Positions 51,055-59,431 are shown, counted from the first letter of the stretch. The stretch: 64,000 nucleotides of DNA from Tistlia sp040905785 (GCF_040905785.1 NZ_JBBDQW010000016.1:100267-164266), one strand, 5' to 3'. Notes: generated by a model from the sequence alone, not told the origin. Numbers and translations: made by a program.

Positions 51055-51897
51055 TCAGAACCGCCAGGTCGTGCTAAGGGAGCCGATGAACTGGTCGGCG
51101 GAGCCGGCCTCCTCGACCAACGGGCTGTCGGCCGCGTCCTCGAGCAGGCGCTTGTAGATCACGGTCGGCCCCAGGCTCCAGCTCGGCGACAGCGAGTAGG
51201 ACAGCGACGCCCGCAGGCTCGCGTCCTTGAGCCCGCCGGAGGGGTCGTAGGCGCGCAGGCCGCTGGCCGCAGCACCCGCCGAGGAGACGCCGAAATAGGT
51301 GTCCTGGTAGTTCTCGCTGGCGTAGGTGAGGCTCGTGCCGAGGGTGAGGCCCAGCGGCCGCGCCAGGACGAAGCCGCTCGACAGGGAGCCGGAGATCAGG
51401 AAGCCGTCGTGGGCGCCGCTGATGTCCCGGCTGTAGGAGAGGATCGCCGAGAAGCGCTCCCGCGGGTCCTCGCCGAGCGGCAGGCTGAAGCCGAGGAAGG
51501 CACCCAGCTCGATCGCGCCGTCGACGTCCGGCAGAGCGTCGACCCGCCCGTCGTCGACATCGTCGCGGCCGAAGCGATAGCCGACCAGCGGGCCGCCCAG
51601 CAGCTCGGCCTGGGGCAGCAGGTCCAGGTAGAGGGCCGGACCCTGGGAGAAGGCACCGTAGCCACGCCAGTTGACCCGGAAACCCGGGGCCGGCAGGACC
51701 TGATAGTCGTTGGAGCCCTCGTAGTCCGGGCCCGCGCCGACGCCGAGGGTGAGCGATCCCGTGACGGCGTCGGGATCCCGCTCGGCCTCTTGCGCCGCGG
51801 CCGGCGCGGCTGCGAGCGCCAGCAGGCCCGACGCCAGGAGGGTTGCAGCCGAGCGGATCGCCGCCCGACGCCTCGCCGCGCTGCCTGCATCACGCAC
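51055..51897 (-). CDS. MipA/OmpV-family outer-membrane protein (copy 1)
   Basis: The 280-residue protein has a signal peptide (cleavage near AAAQ, residue 36). A beta-barrel sequence follows with the MipA/OmpV pattern: LTLGVGAGPDYEGSNDYQVLP, FGRDDVDDGRVDALPDVDGAIELGAF, SENYQDTYFGVSS and the terminal aromatic TTWRF needed for outer-membrane insertion. Family members act as small-molecule porins or as a scaffold for peptidoglycan enzymes. The GTG start has AGGAGG eight bases upstream. A close paralogue lies next to it. Confidence 0.88.
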   Translation of the reverse strand: MRDAGSAARRRAAIRSAATLLASGLLALAAAPAAAQEAERDPDAVTGSLTLGVGAGPDYEGSNDYQVLPAPGFRVNWRGYGAFSQGPALYLDLLPQAELLGGPLVGYRFGRDDVDDGRVDALPDVDGAIELGAFLGFSLPLGEDPRERFSAILSYSRDISGAHDGFLISGSLSSGFVLARPLGLTLGTSLTYASENYQDTYFGVSSAGAAASGLRAYDPSGGLKDASLRASLSYSLSPSWSLGPTVIYKRLLEDAADSPLVEEAGSADQFIGSLSTTWRF

Positions 51898-51990
51898 GTG
51901 GGTAACCTCCTGGTTTCGAGAGCCGCCTGAGCGTCTACGCGCGGGTGCGCCGCCTGGATCTGTCCCGCGCTCTGCCGGGCGGGCCGAATC

Positions 51991-52836
51991 TCAGAAGCGC
52001 CAAGTCGTGCTGACGAAGCCGATGAACTGGTCGGCGGAGCCGGCCTCCTCGACCACCGGGCCGTCGGCGGCATCGCCGAGCAGGCGCTTGTAGATGAGGG
52101 TCGGGCCCAGGCTCCAGGTCTCGGAGAGATAGAGATCGAGCGTGGCGCGCAGGCTGGCGTCGCGGAAGCCGGCGCCGGCGTCGTGCTGCGCCAGGCCGCT
52201 GCTCGCCGCTCCGCCCGCGCCGATGCCGAAGTAGGTCTGCTGGTAGTCCTCGCTGGCCCAGGTCGTCGAGCCGCCGAGCGTGAGCGCCAGCGGCCGCAGC
52301 AGCACGAAGGTCGCGGAGACATCACCGGTCGCCAGCCAGCCGCCGTGGGCACCGCTGACGTCGTGCAGGAAGCTGACCGACGGCACGACCAGTTCGCGCG
52401 GGTCGTCGCCGATCGGCAGCCGGGCGCCGAAGAAGAGGCCGAGCTCGACGGCGTCGTCGACGTCCGGCAGGGCGTCGACTCTGCCGTCGTCGACCTCGTC
52501 CCGGCCGAAGCGGTAGTTGAAGACGGGGCCGGCCATCAGCCGGTCGTCGGGCAGCAGGTCAAGCTGCGCCCGGCTCCCGTAGCTGTAGAAGCCGAAGCCC
52601 CGCCATTCCAGGCGGCTCATCGCCACCGGGATCACCTCGTAGTCGTCCGAGCCTTCGTAGTCGGGCTGGAGGCCGACGCCCAGCGTCAGCGAGCCGCGCC
52701 AGCCCTGGTTCTCGCCGTGGCCGCCCGCCGCGGTTCCGCCGTCGGCAGACGGTTCGCCCGACTGCGCCAGCGCCACCGCGCCGGCCGCGAAGAAGGCCGT
52801 CGCCGCGGCCACCGCCAGGATCGCCTCTCGAATCAT
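51991..52836 (-). CDS. MipA/OmpV-family outer-membrane protein (copy 2)
   Basis: The 281-residue protein is a clear duplicate of the downstream gene: both share FGRDEVDDGRVDALPDVD-like and SADQFIG-STTWRF segments. They differ in the mature N-terminus and several barrel strands. It has a signal peptide (residues 1 to about 24) and the LTLGVGLQPDYEGSDDYEVIP repeat start. It is the first of the two in transcription order, with about 90 bases between them. Two porins with different loops may allow different solutes; nothing in the context says which. Confidence 0.88.
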   Translation of the reverse strand: MIREAILAVAAATAFFAAGAVALAQSGEPSADGGTAAGGHGENQGWRGSLTLGVGLQPDYEGSDDYEVIPVAMSRLEWRGFGFYSYGSRAQLDLLPDDRLMAGPVFNYRFGRDEVDDGRVDALPDVDDAVELGLFFGARLPIGDDPRELVVPSVSFLHDVSGAHGGWLATGDVSATFVLLRPLALTLGGSTTWASEDYQQTYFGIGAGGAASSGLAQHDAGAGFRDASLRATLDLYLSETWSLGPTLIYKRLLGDAADGPVVEEAGSADQFIGFVSTTWRF

Positions 52837-52928
52837 CCCTTCCCCCTCGTCGGCCGCGATGCCATCGCGATAGTCTACCCGCGAACCGGGCCAAGGATGA
52901 AAATCGTCGAGGCCGAGCGGAGTTCCGG

Positions 52929-53243
52929 ATGGCCAAGCGTTTCCAGCGTCGTGTCGAGGATTTCCTGTGCGAGCGCTGCGGTCGCGCGGTCGCCGGCGAC
53001 GGCTTCACCAACCACTGCCCGGCCTGCCTGTGGAGCAAGCACGTCGACGACCGCCCGGGCGACCGCGCCGCCGCCTGTGGCGGGCTGATGGCGCCGGTCG
53101 CCGTCGAGAGCACCCGCGACGGCCAGATCCTGACCCACCGCTGCCGGCGCTGCGGCCACGAGAAGCGCAACCGCGCGGCGGCGGACGACGACTTCGCCGC
53201 GCTCCTGGCCATCGCCCGGGCCCGCGCGGAGCGGCGCGACTAG
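52929..53243 (+). CDS. RNHCP-domain (Cys-rich) small protein
   Basis: The 104-residue protein has four cysteine pairs or singles set as zinc-ribbon-like motifs: FLCERCGRAV, NHCPACLWSKHVDD, ACGGLM and HRCRRCGHEKRNRAA. NHCPACLWSKHVD is characteristic of the RNHCP family, whose function is not known; nucleic-acid binding is plausible. The gene is divergent from the MipA pair and convergent with the TRAP operon, and stands alone. Confidence 0.8.
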   Translation: MAKRFQRRVEDFLCERCGRAVAGDGFTNHCPACLWSKHVDDRPGDRAAACGGLMAPVAVESTRDGQILTHRCRRCGHEKRNRAAADDDFAALLAIARARAERRD

Positions 53244-53253
53244 GCGTCCCGCG

Positions 53254-54567
53254 CTACTTGAAGCCGAGCAGCTGGTCGGGCAGCCAAGTCACCAGCTCAG
53301 GGAAGATCATCACGACCGCCAGCACGACGACCTGCAGCAGAATGAAGGGGATCACGCCCCGGTACATCTGCTGCAGGGTCATCTCCGGCGGCGCGATGCC
53401 GCGCAGGTAGAAGATCGCCGGCGCCATCGGCGGCGTCAGGTAGCTGGTCTGGATCATGATCAGAATCAGCATCGAGAACCACAGGGGATCGAAGCCGGCC
53501 GCGTTCACGAAGGGCATGAACAGCGGCACGAAGATCAGCAGGATCGAGATCCATTCCAGGAAGAAGCCGGCGATGAAGACCAGGCCGAGGAACAGGAAGA
53601 TCATGCCCCAGGGGCCGAGGTTCACGGCCTCCAGCAGGTCCCGCATCACCGCCATGCCGCCGGTCGCCGCGAAGACGCCGGTGAAGAGGCTGCCGGCCAG
53701 CAGGATCAGCATGATCATGGAGGTGATGGTCAGGGTCTTGAGCAGCGCCTCCCAGAACAGCCCGAAGGTGAAACGGCGGTACAGCAGGGTCAGGAGGATC
53801 GAGCCGAGGGCGCCGAGCGCCGCCGCCTCGGTCGGCGCCGCGATGCCGGCCATGATCGAGCCGAGCACGGCGACGATCATCAGCGCCGGCGGCAGCAGCG
53901 CCTTGACCGTGATCAGCAGCTTCTCGGCCAGCGGCGGGTCGTCCTCGCCAGCGGGCATGCGTGGCCCGGCCTCCTTGTCGATCAGGCAGTAGATCAGGAT
54001 GTAGGCGATGTAGAGCCCCGAGAGGATCAGGCCCGGGAAGATCATGCCGACCATCAGGTCGCCGATCGAGACGTCGGCGATCGGTCCCAGCACCACGACC
54101 ACGACCGAGGGCGGGATGATCGTGCCCAGCGAGCCGCCGGCGCAGATCGTGCCGCTGATCAGGCTGTTGCGGTACTTGAAGCGCATCATCGGCGGGATCG
54201 CCAGCAGGCCGACCACCGTCTCGGTCGCCCCGATGACGCCGGTCGAGGCGGCGAAGATGATGCACATGACGACAGTGCCGACGGCGAGGCCTCCGGGCAG
54301 CCTGCGGGTCCAGAGATGGACCGCCGAGAACAGCGACTCGGCGATGCCCGAGCGCTCCAGCATCGCGCCCATGAAGACGAAGAGCGGCACCGCCGCCAGG
54401 ACGAAGTTGCTGGCGACCTCCTCGACCTTCTGGGTGAACTGGAAGAAGGCGGCCATGTCGAACATCATCACGCCGAAGACGAAGGCGACCGACATCAGCG
54501 CGAAGGCGACCGGAAATCCCAGGAAGATCAGCAGGAACAGCACCGGGAACATGACGAGGGCGTCCAT
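53254..54567 (-). CDS. TRAP transporter large permease (DctM)
   Basis: The 437-residue protein has about twelve spans. Its DctM hallmarks are MLERSGIAESLFSAV, AASTGVIGATETVVGLLAIPPM, GTICAGGSLGTIIPPSVVVVV and TSYLTPPMAPAIFYLRG. The last resembles TRAP permeases of the 2-oxo-acid/aromatic-acid type. It follows the small permease by four bases. The set dctP-dctQ-dctM is complete and is probably controlled by the GntR regulator at 57074. Confidence 0.94.
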   Translation of the reverse strand: MDALVMFPVLFLLIFLGFPVAFALMSVAFVFGVMMFDMAAFFQFTQKVEEVASNFVLAAVPLFVFMGAMLERSGIAESLFSAVHLWTRRLPGGLAVGTVVMCIIFAASTGVIGATETVVGLLAIPPMMRFKYRNSLISGTICAGGSLGTIIPPSVVVVVLGPIADVSIGDLMVGMIFPGLILSGLYIAYILIYCLIDKEAGPRMPAGEDDPPLAEKLLITVKALLPPALMIVAVLGSIMAGIAAPTEAAALGALGSILLTLLYRRFTFGLFWEALLKTLTITSMIMLILLAGSLFTGVFAATGGMAVMRDLLEAVNLGPWGMIFLFLGLVFIAGFFLEWISILLIFVPLFMPFVNAAGFDPLWFSMLILIMIQTSYLTPPMAPAIFYLRGIAPPEMTLQQMYRGVIPFILLQVVVLAVVMIFPELVTWLPDQLLGFK

Positions 54568-54571
54568 CGCC

Positions 54572-55177
54572 TCAGCCCTCCTGCCGGCGTCGCAGCGGGT
54601 CGACGGTGACCGCGGGCGCCAGCTCCTCGGAAAGCCCGCCGGGCAGTTGCTGGCCCGGGCCGTCGTCGTCGAGGTCGAGCGGCCGCCCGAGCAGCAGGGC
54701 GGCGCTCTTGATGATCTCGGCGACGACCTGCAGCGCGAGCAGCGCGAAGCTGCAGGCGATGACGGCGCGCAGCGGCCAGATCGGCGGGTTCCAGGCCGAC
54801 TGCCCGGTCCGCTCGCCGCTGGCGAGGGAGCGCAGGGCGTAGTCGCTGAGCGCGTCGGTCAGCAGCACCAGGAACGGCAGGAAGAAGCCGACGTAGAGCA
54901 CCAGGTCGATGACCGCGCGCCGGCGCGGCGACAGTCGCGCGTAGATCAGGTCGATGCGAATGTGGGTACCGCGCTTCAGGGTGTAGGCCGCGCCGAGCAG
55001 GAAGTGCGCCCCGGTCAGGCTGTAGCCGAGCTCGAAGGCCCAGATCGTGGGCTCGAGCAGGACGTAGCGGGCGAAGACGTCGTAGACGGTCGCCAGCGCG
55101 AGCGGCAGCACGATCAGCGCGGTCACGTAGCCGACGCCGGAGGTGACGCGCTCGATGGCCTTGACGAGCGAACGCAT
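54572..55177 (-). CDS. TRAP transporter small permease (DctQ), extended type
   Basis: The 201-residue protein has four membrane spans plus a cytoplasmic tail (about 165-201). It is longer than the usual 160, as in small subunits that pair with TakP/FcbT1-like binding proteins. Motifs AHFLLGAAYTLKRGTHIRIDLIYARL and WNPPIWPLRAVIACSFALLALQ are visible. It lies between the binding-protein gene and DctM, with a strong stem-loop just upstream. Confidence 0.9.
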   Translation of the reverse strand: MRSLVKAIERVTSGVGYVTALIVLPLALATVYDVFARYVLLEPTIWAFELGYSLTGAHFLLGAAYTLKRGTHIRIDLIYARLSPRRRAVIDLVLYVGFFLPFLVLLTDALSDYALRSLASGERTGQSAWNPPIWPLRAVIACSFALLALQVVAEIIKSAALLLGRPLDLDDDGPGQQLPGGLSEELAPAVTVDPLRRRQEG

Positions 55178-55232
55178 GAAGGAACGGGCTCCCCTGGGAC
55201 GGGCGGGATACTGGGGACGGGCAGGATAGCAG

Positions 55233-55263
55233 AAGGGCGGCGGAGCCTGGCTCCGCCGCCCTT
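55233..55263 (-). terminator. Strong stem-loop after the TRAP binding-protein gene
   Basis: AAGGGCGGCGGAGC (55233-55246) pairs perfectly with GCTCCGCCGCCCTT (55250-55263) across a three-base loop, 17 bases after the stop of the binding-protein gene. A 14-pair stem with no T tract beyond two bases suggests a barrier or RNA-stability element that favours high binding-protein and low permease expression. Confidence 0.65.
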
Positions 55264-55279
55264 GCCGGCTGTCGGCGCG

Positions 55280-56350
55280 CTACTCGGCGCGCTGGACGTT
55301 GCGGTAGCGGCTGGCGTCCTTCCAGAGGTCCTCGAAGGCCAGCTGGCTCTCCAGCACCCGGGCGAACCACTCGTTGCCCTCGGCCTGCTTCTCGGCCCAC
55401 TTGATGCCCATCTCGTGCGCCTTGTACTGGACCTCCGGCGCGAGCTCGATGATCTCGTTGCCTTCCTCGCGGTAGAAGGCCAGCGCCTTGGCGTCCTCCT
55501 GCCCGATGGTCAGCCAGGAGTTCATCGTGGTCACGAAGGCGGCCTGGCGGACGATCGCCTGGTCCTCCTCGGACAGCTCGTCCCAGACCTTCGGGTTGAT
55601 GACCAGCTCGAAGGGCGCCGTCGGCTGGTGGACGCCGGGGATGATCACGTACTTGGTGACCCGGTGGAAGCCCGGGGAGATGTCCTCCCACAGGGTGCCC
55701 CACTCGGTCGCGTCGATGGTGCCGCGCTCGAGCGCCGTGTAGACCTCGCCGCCCGGCGTGGTCACCGGTGCCGCGCCCATGTCGCGGGCCATCTCCAGCC
55801 AGGCGCCGGCGGTGCGCAGCTTCAGGCCCTTCAGGTCCTCCAGCGTCTTCACCGGCTTGCGCGAGTGCAGGAAGACCTCGGCGGTGCGGATGAACAGCGG
55901 CATGGCGACCAGCTGGAACTGCTCGCGGCGCCACTCCTCCCAGAGCTCGACGCCGCCGCCCCGGTACAGCCAGTGCAGCATGCGCTCGGTGTCGAAGCTG
56001 CCGGCATAGCCGCCGAACAGCACCGTGGTCGGGTCGGCGCCCCAGTCGTAGCCGGGCCAGGTGTGGCCCATGTCGGCGATGCCCTGCTGCACGGTCTCGG
56101 AGACCTTCAGCGCCGGGCCGAGCGTGCCGCCCGGGAAGACCTCGACCGCCAGGCGGCCGCCCGACATCGTCTCGAGGTTGTCGGCGAAGGCCTGGGCGCC
56201 GATCTCCATCAGCGGCCCGCCGGACCAGCCGGTGGCCATGCGGAACGTCTTCTCGGCCGCCGCGGCGTCGCCGCCGGGCAGGGCCGCCGCCGCGGCGAAG
56301 GCCGCCGCGAGCGCGAGGCCCTTCAGGCCCCTCTTGCTGTCGTGCAACAT
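55280..56350 (-). CDS. TRAP transporter substrate-binding protein (DctP family, TakP-like)
   Basis: The 356-residue protein has a signal peptide (cleavage near residue 32). A TakP/FcbT1-type pattern follows: FRMATGWSGGPLMEIGAQAFA, VEVFPGGTLGPALKVSETVQQG, GHTWPGYDWGADPT, LKLRTAGAWLEMARDMG and the ligand arginine therein. TakP proteins bind 2-oxo acids such as pyruvate with Na+; FcbT1 is linked to aromatic acids. A 2-oxo acid ligand would suit the PanB-like enzyme nearby, but this is inference. GGGAGG lies six bases before the ATG. Confidence 0.93.
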   Translation of the reverse strand: MLHDSKRGLKGLALAAAFAAAAALPGGDAAAAEKTFRMATGWSGGPLMEIGAQAFADNLETMSGGRLAVEVFPGGTLGPALKVSETVQQGIADMGHTWPGYDWGADPTTVLFGGYAGSFDTERMLHWLYRGGGVELWEEWRREQFQLVAMPLFIRTAEVFLHSRKPVKTLEDLKGLKLRTAGAWLEMARDMGAAPVTTPGGEVYTALERGTIDATEWGTLWEDISPGFHRVTKYVIIPGVHQPTAPFELVINPKVWDELSEEDQAIVRQAAFVTTMNSWLTIGQEDAKALAFYREEGNEIIELAPEVQYKAHEMGIKWAEKQAEGNEWFARVLESQLAFEDLWKDASRYRNVQRAE

Positions 56351-56437
56351 CGCTACCTCCCTAGTTGTTCTGATTCTCTTGGTCGACCCGTCTCCCTGGC
56401 CGGCGGCGCCCCTGGGCACCCCCGGTTCCGCCGCCGC

Positions 56438-56740
56438 TCACCGCGGCGCCGGCATTTCCTCCAGCGCCGCCTCGATGTCGGCGTCGGTCATCTCCCACTC
56501 GTTGCCGAAGTTGGCGACGACGGCGCGCATGAAGGCCTCGTAGCCGGCCTTGGCCCTGGCGTCGTCGCCCCAGTGGTCGGCGAGCAGCGCCAGCGCGAGC
56601 TGGGCCGGCTCGGGGCCCTCGTAGCCCCACTCGAAGCCGTTGCGCGACAGCAGCAGCAGGTCGGTGCGCTGGTCGAGCGGCCTGCCGTCGACCGTCACGG
56701 CCAGGCCGTCGATGGTCCGGTCGCCCTGATAGGTCTTCAT
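56438..56740 (-). CDS. DUF6166-like small protein
   Basis: The 100-residue protein starts MKTYQGDRTIDGLAVTVDG and contains SRNGFEWGYEGPEPAQLALALLADHWGDD split along its middle; this pattern resembles the uncharacterised DUF6166 group, often found on plasmids and phages as well as chromosomes. No catalytic residues are recognised. It is the first open gene between the GntR regulator and the TRAP set, about 90 bases before the binding-protein gene on the same strand, so it may share its promoter. A longer frame upstream lacks support. Confidence 0.65.
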   Translation of the reverse strand: MKTYQGDRTIDGLAVTVDGRPLDQRTDLLLLSRNGFEWGYEGPEPAQLALALLADHWGDDARAKAGYEAFMRAVVANFGNEWEMTDADIEAALEEMPAPR

Positions 56741-57073
56741 CTCCGCAAGGTCCCCGACTCTCCCCGTCTCCGCCGCCCGCTTCAGGCGCCCGCTCTGCGC
56801 ACCCCGCCCGGGCACCCCACTGGGCACCCCTCTGGGCACCCCTGGCCAACTCGTTCGTGACCAGTCGTGTACCAGTGATATATTTTTGACATTCTAAGGC
56901 CGGCGCGTCACGCGGAAAAGCACCGGCGGGCCGGGCGAACGCGCAAGAATGTTTCGTGCGCTGCCCCGGCCCGGCCGCGGCACTGGCTCGGCGCGAGCGA
57001 CCTGTTGTATCGAGGATGCCGGGCAAGCCCTTGCCGGACAGGGGCGCCCGCCACCAGAGGGACGAGAGGCGGC
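56741..57073. other. Divergent region between DUF6166-like gene and gntR
   Basis: The 333-base gap includes a repeated GGGCACCCC/CTGGGCACC tract (about 56810-56842). It also has a direct repeat ACCAGT-cgtgt-ACCAGT and an AT-rich stretch at 56876-56894. Minus-strand promoters for the TRAP unit probably lie in that stretch. Confidence 0.5.
56874..56885. promoter_or_regulatory. Partial TGATATATCA site between the TRAP unit and gntR
   Basis: TGATATATTT (56876-56885) matches eight of ten positions of the palindrome found before the PanB-like and hydroxylase genes; read on the minus strand it is AAATATATCA followed by CTGG. It lies in the only AT-rich part of this gap. Confidence 0.45.
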
Positions 57074-57781
57074 ATGGCCGAAAGCAGCTTGTCGGATCCG
57101 GTCGAGGAGCGCCCCGAGGTCGGCGGCAGCCTGACCGACCGCGCCTACCGGCAGCTCGAGGAGATGATCGTCACGCTGCGCCTGGCGCCGGGCGAGGTGC
57201 TGTCGGAGGCGACGCTCAGCAAGCAGCTCGGCATCGGCCGCACGCCGATCCGCGAGGCGCTGCAGCGGCTCGCCCGCGAGGGCCTGGTGGTGATCCTGCC
57301 GCGCCGCGGCATCCTGGTCGCCGAGATCAACGTGCGCAGCCAGCTCGAGCTGCTGAAGGTGCGCCGCGAGCTCGAGCGCCTGATGTCCCGGCTCTGCGCG
57401 CTGCGCGGCAGCAAGGCCGAGAAGCGCGCCTTCGCCGAGCTGGCCGACGCCATGGAGGCGGCCGGCGCGGCCGACGACGACGTCGCCTTCATGCGCCAGG
57501 ACCGCCAGCTCAACAGCATGATCTCCCAGTGCTGCCGCAACGAGTACGCGCTCAAGTCCATGGGCCTGACCCACGGCCTGTCGCGCCGCTTCTGGTACCA
57601 GCACTACCGGCAGGTCCTGGACCTGCCGCTCTGCGCGCGCCTGCACGCCGGCCAGGCCCGCGCCATCGCCCAGGGCGATGCCCAGGCGGCGGCCGAGGCC
57701 TCGGACCGCCTGATCGACTACATGGAGACCTTCACCCGGGCGACCCTCGACGCCGAGGAGCCGAATCAGGTCCGCGGCTGA
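57074..57781 (+). CDS. GntR-family regulator, FCD type
   Basis: The 235-residue protein has a winged helix (LTDRAYRQLEEMIVTLRLAPGE ... LSKQLGIGRTPIREALQRLAREGLV, residues about 20-75) and an FCD-type ligand domain (about 90-225) with several His and Asp residues for a metal-bound carboxylate. It is divergent from the TRAP unit. A palindrome TGATATATCA, of the length FCD regulators use, lies before two neighbouring genes and in part before the TRAP unit. It is the likely regulator of this region. ATG with GAGAGGC upstream was chosen. Confidence 0.92.
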   Translation: MAESSLSDPVEERPEVGGSLTDRAYRQLEEMIVTLRLAPGEVLSEATLSKQLGIGRTPIREALQRLAREGLVVILPRRGILVAEINVRSQLELLKVRRELERLMSRLCALRGSKAEKRAFAELADAMEAAGAADDDVAFMRQDRQLNSMISQCCRNEYALKSMGLTHGLSRRFWYQHYRQVLDLPLCARLHAGQARAIAQGDAQAAAEASDRLIDYMETFTRATLDAEEPNQVRG

Positions 57782-57791
57782 AGAGGGAGCG

Positions 57792-57980
57792 CTACCGCTC
57801 GCCCTTCTGCTTGTCGCCCTTGGTCTCGGGGAAGACCCAGAGCGCGAAGACCATGAACAGGCCGAGGCCGACGGCGACCCAGGCCGGGCCCTGGTGGCCG
57901 AGGCCGTGCTGCCACCAGCCGACGTAGGCGGCGACCGCGAGCACGACGAGCGAGAGGATCAGCTTGATGTGGGTCGGCAT
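57792..57980 (-). CDS. Small two-span membrane protein
   Basis: The 62-residue protein has two hydrophobic stretches (residues about 5-22 and 30-50) and a charged C-terminal tail ending KGDKQKGER. AGGAG precedes its ATG. No family is recognised. It follows another small membrane protein gene by about 25 bases on the same strand, so they form a pair between gntR and the PanB-like gene. Confidence 0.65.
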   Translation of the reverse strand: MPTHIKLILSLVVLAVAAYVGWWQHGLGHQGPAWVAVGLGLFMVFALWVFPETKGDKQKGER

Positions 57981-58005
57981 GGGCGAACTCCTCTTGTCGG
58001 CCGCC

Positions 58006-58383
58006 TCAGGAGGCGGCCTGGTTGAGCAGCAGGGCCAGCGCGCCGCCGGCCGCCAGGACCAGCAGCAGCCCGGCGAGGCCGTCGCGCAGCTGGCGCGGCA
58101 GCAGCTGGAACAGCAGCGGCCCGAACAGCAGCCCGAGGCCGCCCGCGATCACCGCCGGCGCCACCGCCAGCCGCTCGACCGCCAGGCGCAGGGCCGCGGC
58201 GCCGAGCAGCAGCGCCGCCAGGCCGGCGAGCAGCAGCAGGCCGCCGCCGAGCAGGCCGCGCTGGGCCGCCGGCCGCGTCGCCAGCGGCAGGAAGCCGCCG
58301 AGCAGGACGACCGCCGCCGCCAGCACCGCCGCCGCCAGGGCGAGGAGCCCGGCCGCCGCGAAGTCGATCGTCTGCAGGCTCAC
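58006..58383 (-). CDS. Hypothetical membrane protein, four spans
   Basis: The 125-residue protein is almost entirely Ala/Leu/Gly hydrophobic with four likely membrane spans; polar residues are few (ATRPAAQRG and LLPRQLRDG loops). I do not recognise it. It is divergent from the PanB-like gene and precedes the two-span protein. GC bias makes long Ala/Leu frames possible by chance, but the hydrophobic periodicity and start position favour a real gene. Confidence 0.6.
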   Translation of the reverse strand: MSLQTIDFAAAGLLALAAAVLAAAVVLLGGFLPLATRPAAQRGLLGGGLLLLAGLAALLLGAAALRLAVERLAVAPAVIAGGLGLLFGPLLFQLLPRQLRDGLAGLLLVLAAGGALALLLNQAAS

Positions 58384-58445
58384 GCGCCGTCTCCCCGAGA
58401 GGCTGCCGGGCCGGCGCCGCCCGGTCGACCCTGGCCGACCGGCGC

Positions 58446-58488
58446 TTGACCGGCCGCGGCGGCCCGCTTAAGCAGGATTGATATATCA
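58446..58488 (+). promoter_or_regulatory. Promoter with TGATATATCA operator before the PanB-like gene
   Basis: TTGACC (58446-58451) and TAAGCA (58469-58474) are 17 bases apart. The perfect palindrome TGATATATCA follows at 58479-58488, at the expected transcription start. The palindrome is identical to the one at 60314. Confidence 0.6.
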
Positions 58489-58521
58489 GTGACGCATCAG
58501 AACGCACAAGGGAGGCGAGCC

Positions 58522-59403
58522 GTGGCCCAGGACGAGACCAGCAGCGAAAAGCAGAAGCGCACCATCACCGAGATCCGCGAATCCAAGCGGACCGGCGAGA
58601 AGATGGTCTACACCTCGGTGCCCGACTACACCTCGGCGCGCTGGGCCGAGCTGGCCGGCGTCGACGTCTGCGTCGTCGGCGACAGCCTGGCGATGGTCGC
58701 CCACGGCCACAAGAGCACGATCCCGGCGACCATGGACATGATGGTGCTGCACGCCCACGCCGTGCGCCGCGGCGCGCCCAACACCTTCGTGCTCGGCTGC
58801 ATGCCCTACCAGAGCTACAACACCGTCGAGCGGGCGCTGGCCAACGCCACGCGCTTCATGCAGGAGGCCGATTGCGACGCGGTCAAGCCGCAGGGCGGGC
58901 GCAGCCAGGCCCACATCCTGAAGGCCCTGGTCGACGCCGGCATCCCGACCGCCTCCCACATCGGCCTGACGCCCCACACCATCGCGATGTTCGGCGGCTT
59001 CAAGATCCAGGGCCGCACGCCTGAGGCGGCGATGAAGATCCTGGAGGACGCTCTCGCGATCCAGGACGCCGGCTGCTTCATGCTGGAGTTCGAGGCCGTG
59101 CCGGCGCCGATCGCGCGCCTCATCTCCGAGCAGCTCGAGATCCCGACCATCGGCATCGGCGCCGGCGTCGGCACCGACGGCCAGATCCTGCTGAGCTACG
59201 ACCTGCTCGGCGTCTTCACCGACTTCAAGCCGAAGTTCACCAAGCGCTACGCCAACCTGACCGAGGTCGCGGTCGGCGGCCTCAAGGACTACGTCCGCGA
59301 GGTCAAGGAAGGCCGCTTCCCCGACGACGACCACAGCTACGGCGTCAAGGAGGGCGTGCTGGAGGAATTCCAAACGTTGATCGAGAAGCGCCGGCAGGTG
59401 TGA
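58522..59403 (+). CDS. Divergent PanB-like (ketopantoate hydroxymethyltransferase superfamily) enzyme
   Basis: The 293-residue protein aligns over its length with PanB: VCVVGDSLAMVAHGHKST, RRGAPNTFVLGCMPYQSY, SHIGLTPHTIAMFGGFKIQGR and TIGIGAGVGTDGQILLSYDLLG. PanB adds a hydroxymethyl group to 2-oxoisovalerate and binds Mg through Asp45, Asp84 and Glu114 (E. coli numbering). Here the first Asp is kept (VGDSL), but LADLPF is LGCMPY (Asp to Cys) and VKIEGG is VKPQGG (Glu to Gln). The catalytic glutamate (MLEFEAVP) remains. A different metal mode or reaction is likely. The GTG start has GGGAGG seven bases upstream. N-terminal extension of about 15 charged residues. Confidence 0.82.
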   Translation: MAQDETSSEKQKRTITEIRESKRTGEKMVYTSVPDYTSARWAELAGVDVCVVGDSLAMVAHGHKSTIPATMDMMVLHAHAVRRGAPNTFVLGCMPYQSYNTVERALANATRFMQEADCDAVKPQGGRSQAHILKALVDAGIPTASHIGLTPHTIAMFGGFKIQGRTPEAAMKILEDALAIQDAGCFMLEFEAVPAPIARLISEQLEIPTIGIGAGVGTDGQILLSYDLLGVFTDFKPKFTKRYANLTEVAVGGLKDYVREVKEGRFPDDDHSYGVKEGVLEEFQTLIEKRRQV

Positions 59404-59431
59404 GGCGGCGGGGGGTTGCGGGGGCGGCGCT

